A DNA stretch of 64,000 nt from NCBI GenBank assembly GCA_025529335.1, contig JAMYHX010000102.1, positions 40,172 to 104,171 on the forward strand. Direction: 5' to 3'. The translations under genes were made by a program, and so were the position numbers. The notes beneath the pieces were generated by a model. The model was not told where the DNA came from. It was given only the letters and a program-made list of their open reading frames with translations, and searched no databases. Positions 52,105-62,289 of the stretch are shown one piece after another (position 1 is the stretch's first letter; every line of letters begins with the position of its first letter). The stretch is from Rhizopus sp. PT2906. Lineage: Eukaryota > Mucoromycota > Mucoromycetes > Mucorales > Rhizopodaceae.

Positions 52105-52856
52105 ATGACAATATGGATATCACCCATTTTAATTTATCTTGCTGGCACCATGTTCTATATCGTCGGAAATGAATATCCTGATGGACGAAAATCTGACGTA
52201 GTGTATCTTCCAAAGACAAAATGTAGCATATTTCTTGCTCCGATTTTGTTAGAGATTCAACATAAGGTGGATCCTTTATTCATGTCACGGGTCATCCGAT
52301 ATTGCCTGTCGATCTTTGACGAACATAAGTATGAAGACAAAACAATTCAATTAATTTATTCCATCGCATACAAAATTTTTCCGAGCAAGGAGCAGAGGAC
52401 GAAGAAAAATGGATATTATTGTGGGGTGAACACTATGCACCAGAAAATACATCAGAAAATAAGCTAAATAATCTAAGTACGAATTTATCATAAGTGGTCT
52501 TTTTCGATCAACTGACAACATAAAGCTAGAATGAATAAAGCAATAACAAGATTTCTTTTTTCTCTTCTTGAAAAGATAAACAAACCAATATGGCGACTTT
52601 ATAAAGCCATGCTTAACACGATGCCACAATTGAAAGGGTTTGCTGGAGGGCATCATAGGTATTGGGTAGAGGTAGCACCTGTAGAATTAATCGAACTTCT
52701 GGTATATTTTCTGATGCATGTAGTGTTTCCCAACGAAAATACTTAGAGGAATCCAATAAAGTATCTATGACACCAATGGAAGACGCACCAGAGAGTGCCA
52801 ACATGCATTTCGTCCGCAAATTCAAAGAACAAATGGCTGATCGAATGAAATAGAAA
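52105..52856 (+). pseudogene. Rpn-like nuclease-family gene split by a MITE
   Basis: Left piece 52105-52429 reads YPDGRKSDVVYLPKTKCSIF, then APILLEIQHKVDPLFMSRVI and RYCLSIFDEHKY. D...LLEIQ...VD..F..R...Y is the signature order of Rpn/PDDEXK_2-type nucleases (D, then E-x-Q in place of E-x-K). The right piece 52727-52856 (RKYLEESNKVS, PMEDAPESANMHFVRKFKEQ, stop TAG) looks like the C-terminal end of the same gene. The 52430-52726 MITE sits between them. The start (ATG 52105) is probably internal: the preceding region has stops, so the 5' end may also be lost. The family link is inference from motifs. Confidence 0.5.
52430..52726. mobile_element. MITE-like element, copy 2
   Basis: About 297 bp. 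Left end ACACTATGCACCAGAAAATA then CATCAGAAAATAAG; right end CTTCTGGTATATTTTCTGAT then GCATGTAGTGT. Interior matches copy 1 at 18372-18781 (ACTGACAACATAAAGCTAGA, GACTTTATAAAGCCATG, GGTAGAGGTAGC). It is shorter and more diverged than copy 1. Inserted in the nuclease-like gene at 52105. Confidence 0.8.
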
Positions 52857-54264
52857 GATTGTTATGATCGAGGTAGGCAAGAGGGCTTGTTTGGTTGTTT
52901 TGGTAGTCACTTGTCGCTAAAAAACGTTTATAATAAAAGGACTCTGTAGTCGACAGATGCACATGTGCCAAATCCTTTTTCTTTTTCTGTAAAGACAACG
53001 ATGATGTTACATTGAATACAGAATATTAAAGAGTGATTCTTGGCGCACAATAAAACACTCATATAACGCGTCATGTCCATTTCTTATTGGCCATGAACAA
53101 TCCTGTTTGCATATAAAATGCTGCTTATAATAATGGGCTTTTTCTTATATAGAAACTATATAGAGGCATACTGACGTACATCTGTAATTATTCTTTGCTA
53201 CTATTCGTCTATGTTGCTAGCGTTACTCTTTTAGATGTGGGAAGTGCGCATGCCAACCCAGGCCTAAAAATCTTACAAGGCCCAATCATTACCTGTAAAA
53301 GCTACATAAATATGGACGAGCTTGTGCTCTTGTGGAGAATACAGCAACTGAAATGTGGACTATTTTCTTGATTTGTATATTCTGCTCTTCGCAGCTTTTG
53401 AAGCCACTGACCACATTCTGTACACAAAAGTTGCCGACTCTTTTTAAAAGCTTTACAAGAATATGAGCATTTCAATCAGAACTTGAGAATATTCCTGCAA
53501 AAAGTTTATAATTACATGAGCTCCAAGGATATGAGGCTATATTTTTTGCTACGTTACCGTGAGTTATGTTATGTAATGGTTTATAAGACAAAGATAAAAG
53601 AAGTACACATTATTCACCTTTATTCTGAGATAAAGGCAAAAGGAACAAATAAATAAATTAAAGATATACTATTTATAGTTGCTATCAGATGGTCGGTGAG
53701 TCATTGTTCTAAGTATGGATTATAATTACTGTAGTGTGTTTAAGCATTATTTGTTTATGCATTGGTTCATCGCCAAGTAAATGTCATGGTTACGCATGGC
53801 GCAAGGTAAATAGGCACAAGAGTGTAATTGGTGACAGAGAATATGCTCTTTATAGGACAATGGTAAGGCCATAATACGGTTACATTGGGTGTAAATAAAA
53901 GTTTCTTTTTTTTTGCATGAAAGTGTTGCCTCACCGTATCATAGTAACCAAAGTACTCCGAAAAAGTCAATCCATAGAAAACCAATAGACACTCAAGAAC
54001 AACACTTTGTATAAACGACGGATCACCCATTTTCAATAAATGCTAACCAAAAAGAGGGGGAGGGGAGGACAGAAGAACGGGCAGGCGAGGGGGTATAAAA
54101 AAAAACAGCAGACCACCTTCTATTTTGAGTTACAGAGGGCATTTTATTTGTGTGACTCAAGTCACCACGTTGTTTTATTTATATTCAAGAAGCATTTCAT
54201 TCTCTTTCTTTTATTTTTCTGCTGTTTGCTGTTTTGCTTGCAAAAAAATACAAAGTCTTATAAA
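52857..54264. other. Intergenic, no gene supported
   Basis: A minus-strand ORF at 53767-54036 (MGDPSFIQSVVLECLLVFYG) starts 228 bp from the divergent Num1-like gene and has hydrophobic stretches. It is not recognised and may be chance. 54050-54260 holds the pyrimidine-rich leader of the next gene. Confidence 0.4.
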
Positions 54265-57200
54265 ATGGCAAGCCAGCAAAATGTTAGCAAGTCAAACAGG
54301 CCGATTTCTTTTGTTGGCATGAATGTCAACCAAGTAAAGTCTGAACTTGCCGCTCAACTAAGCAATCAGGAACAATTGTTGGCAAAGCTAGGAACAAGTC
54401 AGATTAGTCGAAATGCATTCTTGAAGCAATCAGACATGATTCGAAAAGAACTTCAAGATCTCAACAAATATAATCAGCAAGACGAATTACCTACTGAAAT
54501 CAGAGAAAAACTAGAAACTTTGGCAAATGAATTTCAGCACATAAAGGCAACCAAGGTGAGTAATAAAAAAAATCAATTGTGTATTTTATCTGTAATATTT
54601 ATCTATTTTGCATCATTTAGAGCTCAGATATTGTCTCTCCTTTATTACCTCCTGCACCAACTCACAGTTCATCTTCTAAACAACGAGCTAAATATGCAAA
54701 TGGAAATAAACGTAACCCAGATATCGAGTTCGCCACAGAGATTGGTCAAGGATTACTCATTGAAGTGAGAAAACTACAGAATATCATCCAAGAAAAGGAA
54801 GAAATTATAAAGCAACTGGAAGCAGCCAGGACAGAGAATGAGCGTCATCATGAAACAGCTCAGAGACATTTAAAGCAGCGTGAGGAAATCGAAGGTAGGT
54901 TATCAATCAGAATATTTTGATATTTACTAATAATATCTTGTATTAAAAAAGAGAGATTAAAGGAGGAAAATTGGAATCTTGAGGTAGCAAATCAGGAACT
55001 AAGAACTCATTTATCGGAATCTAATCAAACGATCGCTAAACACAACGCAGAATATGCCAGATTGGTCAAACAAGTCAAAAACCAGTCAGAGCAGATTGAT
55101 ATCATGAAAGCTCAAGAAGAAAAAAACACTTCGTTGATTGAAGCCATGAAGGCAAGACATGAGCAAGAGACACATCAGCTGCGAAAACATGCTGCCAATG
55201 CTCAGCGTGAAAATGCTCAAATTCAAAAGCAGATCGAAGCACTCAACACAGAACTCAAGATATGTAAGGCTAAACTGGCCATTAAAATGGCTACAGCCTC
55301 TGCTCGTAGTGAAGAGCCTAGTGAGTCATCAGAGGCAGCCGCAGACAAGAACGACCAAGACTCGGATCACTCTGTCAAGGATGTGCATCCTATTCCATCT
55401 ACTAGCACAACGACCAACCGCAGCCAGCAGCTTGAAACAGAAACACTCAAACAGTCCTTGGCTCATGCACATCGAATTATCTCGAACCTTAGAAGCACAG
55501 CACACAAGGAAAAGCTAGAAAAGTTCGAGTTGAAAAAGATGCTCTCGGATAGTCAGGAAACAATTGAACAGCTGCGTAAAGATATAGCCAACATGAGCAA
55601 TAATGCCATCTCGATGAATGGCAGCCGCAGCAACACAAAGACTGCCAAGAAGAAGCACACCAAAAAGAGACGTGGTGGTGTTGCGAGACAAGCGCGTGGG
55701 GTTTCAATTAATGATTCATCTGATTCTGATCAACAAAGCATAAAGTCAAGCGATTCTGAGTTGGATGATAGTCTGGATGAACAGCAGGACCCTCAATTCA
55801 ACAATGGGCTGGGCCTTGGATTTGGTACACCTATAAGCGCTTTGCCTATGAAGCCATTGTCTTCCGAGCTAGAATTCAAGGTGCAAGTGATTGATGTTGG
55901 CATCAACACAGATCCTATTGATATTGTTGCACATGAAAAGCCTAATGACAGCTTGTCATCCGTCAGTCTGAGTACACACTCTGTTGCACCTGTCACAAGC
56001 AATGGAAAAGCTGTAGATGTTACCACCGTGCCACAACTCTCGGAAACGAGCTTTATTACGGACGCTCGTCAAATTACCTTGGAGCACACGACTGATAATC
56101 AGTCATCTTTAGACACCAATGATATACCCAAAACCGCTGAAAAGCCCCAAGTCATTGTTCAAGAACAGATAAAGCATGTTGTGCTTCGAGAACTACAAAC
56201 AGCATCTGCACGTGCTGCCATTATTCTTCCTCAAGAACAGATGACCCTGCTGATCAAAGAAAGAGTCTTTGTACCCACAGAGAGCAGCTTCAGCCAGCTG
56301 CCTACTCTAGACAGCCATCAGCAAACGTCTATTGGCGTTGGCCCTACTGTTGATGTTCAACCCAGGGCTGATCTAATTAGCCTCAAGGAAGCCAAGAAGA
56401 TGGTTAAAGAAGCACTAGAAAAGTCTCAAGTGGAAGTGCAACAAACTATGATACCAAAGACTGAAGTTGAAAAGTTAATTACTGAGGCATTGGAAAAGAG
56501 TGCAGCTGCAACAAAACAAGACATGGTTACAAAGGCAGCTGTAGATCAACTGATTGCTGAAGCCACTGAAAAGGCAGTTTTATCAGAAAGAGAAGAAATG
56601 CAAACACGCATGATAGAAAGAGAAAGAGTGGAGGAAATGATGAAGACGATGGTCCCCAGATCTACTGTTGATCAGCTTATTGCCAAGGCTACCGAAGAAG
56701 CCATTCAACTTGAACAGCAAAAGCGCGCAGATGAAATGTCTGGTCATCCCAGACAGCCTTCTCAACAGCAAGATGAAGAAATGTTTACAAAGCATCAAGT
56801 GGATATGCTAGTATACGACGCTGTTGAAAATGCAATCTTGGCAGAAAGACAAAGAGTCGCCGCCGAAAAAGACAATGAGCCTAGTCGAGAGGGCACCAAA
56901 CCTAGAATTGTCTTTTCAGAAGGACCTGAGTCAGTCATTGATATAGCTCCCACCAACCACCATGGAGTAGCAGAAAAGCAGTTGACTGAAAGCAAATCTA
57001 TTCATATTTCAGAACAGCCAGGTATTGAAGAAAAGAATATCTCAGCTATTGTAGAAGAAAAGGAGGATGAGCCAAAGGAAGACATGATTGCCCAATCTCA
57101 AGTTGACAAGCTGATTGCCGAAGCTACAGAAAAGGCACTTCTTTTCGAGAAGCAAAAGATTTCTTCGACCATGATTCTCAAAGAAGAAGCAGAAAAGATG

Positions 57201-59314
57201 GCTGTGGAAGCAAGCACCAAGGCACTTGAAGAAGCCAAGCGGGAAATGCAAAAGAAGATAGACCAAGACACGATGTCTAAATCAAAAGTAGATACCTTAA
57301 TTGAACAAGCTAAACAAAGCGTACGAGCTGAGCTCGATATAATACTTAAAGAAGCCCAAATCGCAGCTACAAAGGACATGATTACCAAGTCAGAAGCAGA
57401 AACAATGGCTCTGGAAGCTGTTGAAAAAGAACGATCCAACATGATTAGCAAAGAAGAAGCACAGGATCTTGTTACACAGGCTGTTGCAAAGGAAACCGAA
57501 CGACTGCTAAACGAGCATCAACAAGCATTGGAGACGGCCATGGCAGAAGCAGAGGCAGCCAGAAGTGCTGAAAAAGAGTCCTTGCTCAAGACAATCGAGT
57601 CTTACAAGAAAGAGTGTGACGATTTGAATCAGAGAATGAAACATATGCTTACTAAAGACAGTACTGATGTTTTGATCAAGCGTGCAGTGGCAGATGCTTT
57701 GAAGACTGCTGAGAAGAAACAAAAGGAAATACTTGCCAACATGATTTCGAAAGTAGATGCAGATATTCTTACCCAACAAGCCGTGTCTCGTGCACTTGAA
57801 CAGGAACGAAAAGAAGCGGCTGAAAGAGAAGCAGCCGAGGCTGTCGAGATGATTTCGAAGGCAGAAGCTGAAGCATTGGCAAAGGTTGCTGCTGCTGATG
57901 CTATTGTTAAAGAACGTCAAGCACAAGCAGCACGCGAAAAAGAACTCATTTCCAAAGAAGAGGCTGATACTTTGGTACAACAGGCAGTAAGAGAAGCGGT
58001 TGAAAAAGAAAAACTTGAGCATGCAGAGACTCTGGCTAAAGAAAGAAAGGCAATGAAAGAAAAGGAAGAAAATCTGATTACTAAAGAACAGGCCGAGACA
58101 ATGGTTGCCGAAGCTGTGCATAATGCATTGGAGAAGGAGAAAAAGGCTCGTGCTGAACATAATATCAAGCCTAACACACCAGTTCCTTCCAAGCATCCTC
58201 ACTTGTCTCATTCACCTTTGGCTATTGAGAGATCTATTTCTACGTCAAGACTTGCTCCTCCTTCATCACAAGTATTACCTTCTCCATCTGTCTCTACACC
58301 TCCTGCAACTAACAGACACAAACTAAGACTATCTAGCTCCGTGTCGTCATTAAGGAGAAAAGCTTCTGCTGATCATGGCAGCAGCAAGAAAGAACCTCAT
58401 TCTAGACAAAGCACTGAAAGTCATCGTAACTTTGGTACTCTTCGTATATTTGAAAGTACTACCTATGGCTCTCGTAAGCTATCATCTCGATCCAATCTAC
58501 GTAACCTTGCCAACCAAGAATCAGCTACATCCATTTCAACAATATCTTCAGAGGATGCTCAACCATATCTTCCTCTCTCTGCTCGTTCAGATGATAATCT
58601 TGCCGCATTCACAAGCCATGAAGGCACGACTGATCTTGAAGTCATCACTGCTATCACTAAAACTATGATTGGTGAATGGTTATTGAAGCATACTCGTCGT
58701 TATGTTGGTGGTGGCATTTCTGAGAATAAGCATAGACGATTCTTTTGGGTTCACCCTTATACGAAAACATTGTATTGGAGCTCTATTGAACCTGGTGTAG
58801 ATGGAAGTGAATCCAAAGCAAAGAGTGGTATGTATAAGAGAGAATGTTAGATAAGTTTCATCTAACCTATTTCTTGATTATTTTTATAGCTTTTATTGAA
58901 TCAGTTGTTCAAGTGCCTAGCAACAATAATCAGGAGGCTTCACCTATGAGTCTCTTGATTCGTACACCCAAGCGAGATCTCAAACTGACAGCACCAACCC
59001 TCGAAAGACACGAGATTTGGTTCAAGGTAAAGCGTGTGTATATAGTAGTAAACAATCGAAGCTAAACCTCTATTTAGTCATTATCATACTTGCTTGGAAG
59101 ATCAACTCATGCTCATCCATCTACAGAAGAATCACCAACAGAAGAAAGTCAGTATAATAATACCATGCAAAGTATTAAAAGTATGATACCCATTCATGAC
59201 GTTACTCAATATGATTCTGATGACTCTGAAGATATAGTTAACATAAGACAATGTTGTGATGGAAAGCATGATGTTTCAACTCTTTCAAAAAAGCACTCAC
59301 ACACTCATTTATAA
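54265..59314 (+). CDS. Num1/Mcp5/ApsA-like cortical anchor with PH domain
   Basis: Cortex protein that anchors dynein and mitochondria in fungi. Five exons, 54265-54555, 54621-54894, 54952-58827, 58890-59026 and 59078-59314, give 1604 residues. The N-terminal third is coiled coil (KLQNIIQEKEEIIKQLEAAR, ERLKEENWNLEVANQELRTH), as in the Mcp5 coiled coil that binds mitochondria and dynein. Residues about 663-1251 are about 15 imperfect copies of an 18-residue unit of the type MISKEEAETLV.EAV.KA. The C-terminal PH domain (about 1430-1555) is the most conserved part: MIGEWLLKHTRRYVGGGISE, HRRFFWVHPYTKTLYWS and LKLTAPTLERHEIWFKSLSY, diagnostic of the Num1 PH domain that binds PI(4,5)P2. The start is the first ATG in frame after a T-rich leader. 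Confidence 0.92.
56373..58140 (+). repeat. About 15 copies of an 18-aa coding repeat
   Basis: Units recognised in the protein: LISLKEAKKMVKEALEKS, MIPKTEVEKLITEALEKS, MVTKAAVDQLIAEATEKA, MVPRSTVDQLIAKATEEA, MFTKHQVDMLVYDAVENA, MIAQSQVDKLIAEATEKA, MILKEEAEKMAVEASTKA, TMSKSKVDTLIEQAKQSV, MITKSEAETMALEAVEKE, MISKEEAQDLVTQAVAKE, MLTKDSTDVLIKRAVADA, MISKVDADILTQQAVSRA, MISKAEAEALAKVAAADA, LISKEEADTLVQQAVREA, LITKEQAETMVAEAVHNA. Spacers vary from about 10 to 50 residues. Confidence 0.85.
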
Positions 59315-59525
59315 TAACATGTATACACACACACACGACACATTAAATAAAAAATATAAAAAACACCACTTGCCATAAAAATCATTGCATTGTACCAATC
59401 AAACGTCGGCGTACATTCTGTCCAATGCAAGGTCAGTATTTGATGACGATGAGAGTAACCTATATGAGTCATTCAAATAAACAAGACTTTTTACTATACC
59501 TCATAACAAGTTATATATACATTTA

Positions 59526-59557
<32 letters not shown>

Positions 59558-59709
59558 CTGTTGTATTAATCTCCTTTCGGATCAAGCTAAAGAAACGAAT
59601 CCTTATTACTGCCAATGACACACTAACTATTTTAAGTATTTCAGATTAAGAAAAGGCTGCATCATTTTTTTTTTCTTTCTTTTTCTCTCTTTCTTAAACA
59701 TAATTAATT
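59315..59709. other. Intergenic with a TA microsatellite
   Basis: No gene. A (TA)n run lies near 59530-59557 and a pyrimidine-rich leader (59664-59700) precedes the next start codon. Confidence 0.6.
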
Positions 59710-62289
59710 ATGCTTGATATACAAAAAACAGACACTGCATGGCATACAGCCTCGCATAATACTGTTCCACCCGAACTATTACACTCCCTTAGGCATCATT
59801 CATTATTCCAAAGAGCTAATAATGACAACTTTTTGGAAAAAATCGCCTGTAGAATGCATTTAAGAACATATGGACCACGGGATGTGATTGTTGTTGAAGG
59901 AGAGCCTGCAAAGGCCATGTTTTTCTTGTTAAGAGGTTCAGTCGATGTATGTTCTGCCGATTTTGAACGAATTTATGCCAACCTATCGCAAGGATCATGC
60001 TTTGGTGAAATCGGTATTCTTTATTCTATGCCCCGTACAGCAACGGTGATTGCCAGAACAAAATGTATCGTTGCTTCATTGACAGCTGAGGAAGTCAATA
60101 ATTTGTTACCACAGTACCCAGAAGTTGAGAAAATGCTTCGATTTGAGGCTGAAGAAAGATTGGCGGTATTAAACAAGAGTAAAAATCTTGGAGTAAAAGA
60201 AAAGGTTAGTTTGAAACCAATGACAGAACGTAACATTGAAGACTTTACTGGCATTCGTCAATTACTTCAAAAGGTAAGATCTCATCCAAGGGATATAATT
60301 TCCTTTTTGTTGGAGACCCCCCTCTTGTTCACTCTCTCTAGGGTAGATCCCCTTTTTTCAAGGTTGTCCAGAAGAGTTTTTACACCTTATATCGCTCAAG
60401 GTTGAGCCTCGTCATTATGCGCCTAATGCGATTATTATTAGTAAAGGCGAATATGGAAATGAGCTCATATTTATCATTAGTGGTAAAAAGAAAGACTTGT
60501 CCATTGCATGATTTTTGTCATTATTAATCTTGCCTGATTTTTTAGGCACAGTAGAACTTACCAAGACAGACGATTCAGGCATATTGGTTCCCATTACTCG
60601 ATTAAGCCCAGGAGATTATTTTGGTGACATTTCTGTATTATTAAATACGCCGAGGGCTACTAATGCGAGGGCAGTGACAGCATTGGAGCTATATATTTTG
60701 AAAAAATCGGATTTTATGGATGTTGTTCATCATTTCCCAGATTTATTGGGTCGCTTTAAAGCAATGGCAGAAATCTCACTTAGTCATTTACAGTCAATGG
60801 TAAGTAAATAATGAACCATGATATGTAATATAACATTGTTCTTTATAGACAGGAACGTATCAAATGAGAGGCGTAGAAGAAGCGACAGGTAAAATACGGA
60901 AAATATGTGGTAATGATGATATATCTGTGTTTAGTAACATATTCATTAGATGCTCCTATTTCTCCACGCGCAAACCACGAACAGCTTTCTCCTGAAGGAT
61001 TGCCGTCTTTGACCATTCCAACTAACTCCGTGTGTAGTACGACGGCCGACCAAGATCCTACCTTGTTGCCTCCTACGCCCACGAGCAATTTGAAAAAGTC
61101 GGAGACGAGAAGAAGAAGAGCCAGTGTAGCCGTATGGTCCGATCCTAATTTGGTTGCGCTTGCAAATCGACATATCAAGCCTGACAAGCATGAGACTCAG
61201 CAGACGAAAATGATGATTGAAAGCACCCAGCCACAACTCAAGATCTCTCAACCAGTGATCAAAGGACAGTTAAGCTTATTCACTGAAGATATATTATCGC
61301 GTATTGTCAATTGCCTTGACTTTACGTCCATACTGCAGCTTTCAATCGTGTCTAAGCAATGCCGAGAATTTATCCAGCAAAACAGTAATGTCTTGAAATC
61401 GCTTGATTGGAGTTCTATGCATAAAAAAATAACCGACAGCAACGTGGATCATCTTGTTCAGTTTACTGGAAGCCGAGTACGCTCTTTGAATCTGTCTCAG
61501 TGCTTCTATTTGACCGATGACGGATTTAAAGTGTTAGTGGAGAATTTGCCAAATGTAGAAGTTATGGATCTTAGCTCATGTTGGCTTTTAACCGACAGAA
61601 GCCTCGCACTTTTAGGAACAGCATGTCCTCAGCTCACTCGATTGAATTTATCAAACTGTCGCAAGATTAGCGATATTGGAATATTCAAATTACTCGATGC
61701 AAAAGCATCCAACGCATATCCGATGCTGGAAGAGCTGTCTGTATCCTACTGCAAAAAGTTATCCGACACGACGATGCGACACTTGGCTAGTTATTGTTCC
61801 AATACATTACAGTTACTCAACATTCAACGTTGTACACGAATTACTGATCTTGGATTTCTAGCTTGGACATCTACACGCTTTCCACAACTGCAGGAATTGA
61901 ATCTGAACGATTGCAGCTTTCTAACAGACCAAGCTATAGCTTACTTGATATCCGCAACACCAAACTTGAAGCGACTGTCTTTAAGTTTCTGTTGTGCTTT
62001 ATCAGATAGTGCCATCGAAAGACTGGCTACATTGAAACAACTCGAGTACCTCGATGTCAGCTTTTGTGGTGCTGCCGTCTCTGACGTATCCGTCCGTACC
62101 TTGCTAGCATCACAATCTATGGGTTCACTCAATATCAGAGGCTGTGTGCGTGTGACTGATACAACTGTATATTCAATTCTGGAGCTAGGACAATTAAGGA
62201 TGTTAAATATTAGCCAGTGTCCCGGAATTAGTTCAAACGCAAAGGAAGCGATCAAGGCACCCGCTAAGCTTCAAGAGCTTATTGTATAA
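59710..62289 (+). CDS. Double cNMP-binding, F-box and LRR protein
   Basis: Five exons, 59710-60273, 60347-60482, 60546-60799, 60849-60888 and 60935-62289, give 782 residues. Two cyclic-nucleotide-binding domains come first. One is at about residues 35-150 (YGPRDVIVVEGEPAKAMFFL, GSCFGEIGILYSMPRTATV: phosphate-binding cassette with Glu and Arg). The second is at about 190-310 (YAPNAIIISKGEYGNELIFI, LSPGDYFGDISVLLNTPRAT; Asp replaces the usual Glu in FGE). After a Ser/Pro/Arg linker with a basic RRRRAS site comes an F-box-like helix set (LFTEDILSRIVNCLDFTSIL, about 440-485), then about ten leucine-rich repeats of the AMN1/FBXL type (LNLSQCFYLTDDGFKVLVEN, LNLSNCRKISDIGI). Predicted role: SCF-type ubiquitin ligase adaptor regulated by a cyclic nucleotide. 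That is inference. The splice at 60346 is chosen because it restores IPFFQGCPEEF. Confidence 0.9.

Noticed and set aside
53767..54036. Small divergent gene upstream of the Num1-like gene
   Set aside because: Hydrophobic ORF without conserved motif, crossed by low-complexity A runs; not enough to call.
57507..58211. Long minus-strand ORF opposite the Num1-like repeat region
   Set aside because: Phe/Cys/Leu-rich shadow of the Glu/Lys/Ala-rich coding strand.
60274..60346. Intron sequence of the cNMP/F-box gene read as coding (extension to a stop at 60405)
   Set aside because: The read-through frame loses the second cNMP domain; splicing at 60346 restores it.
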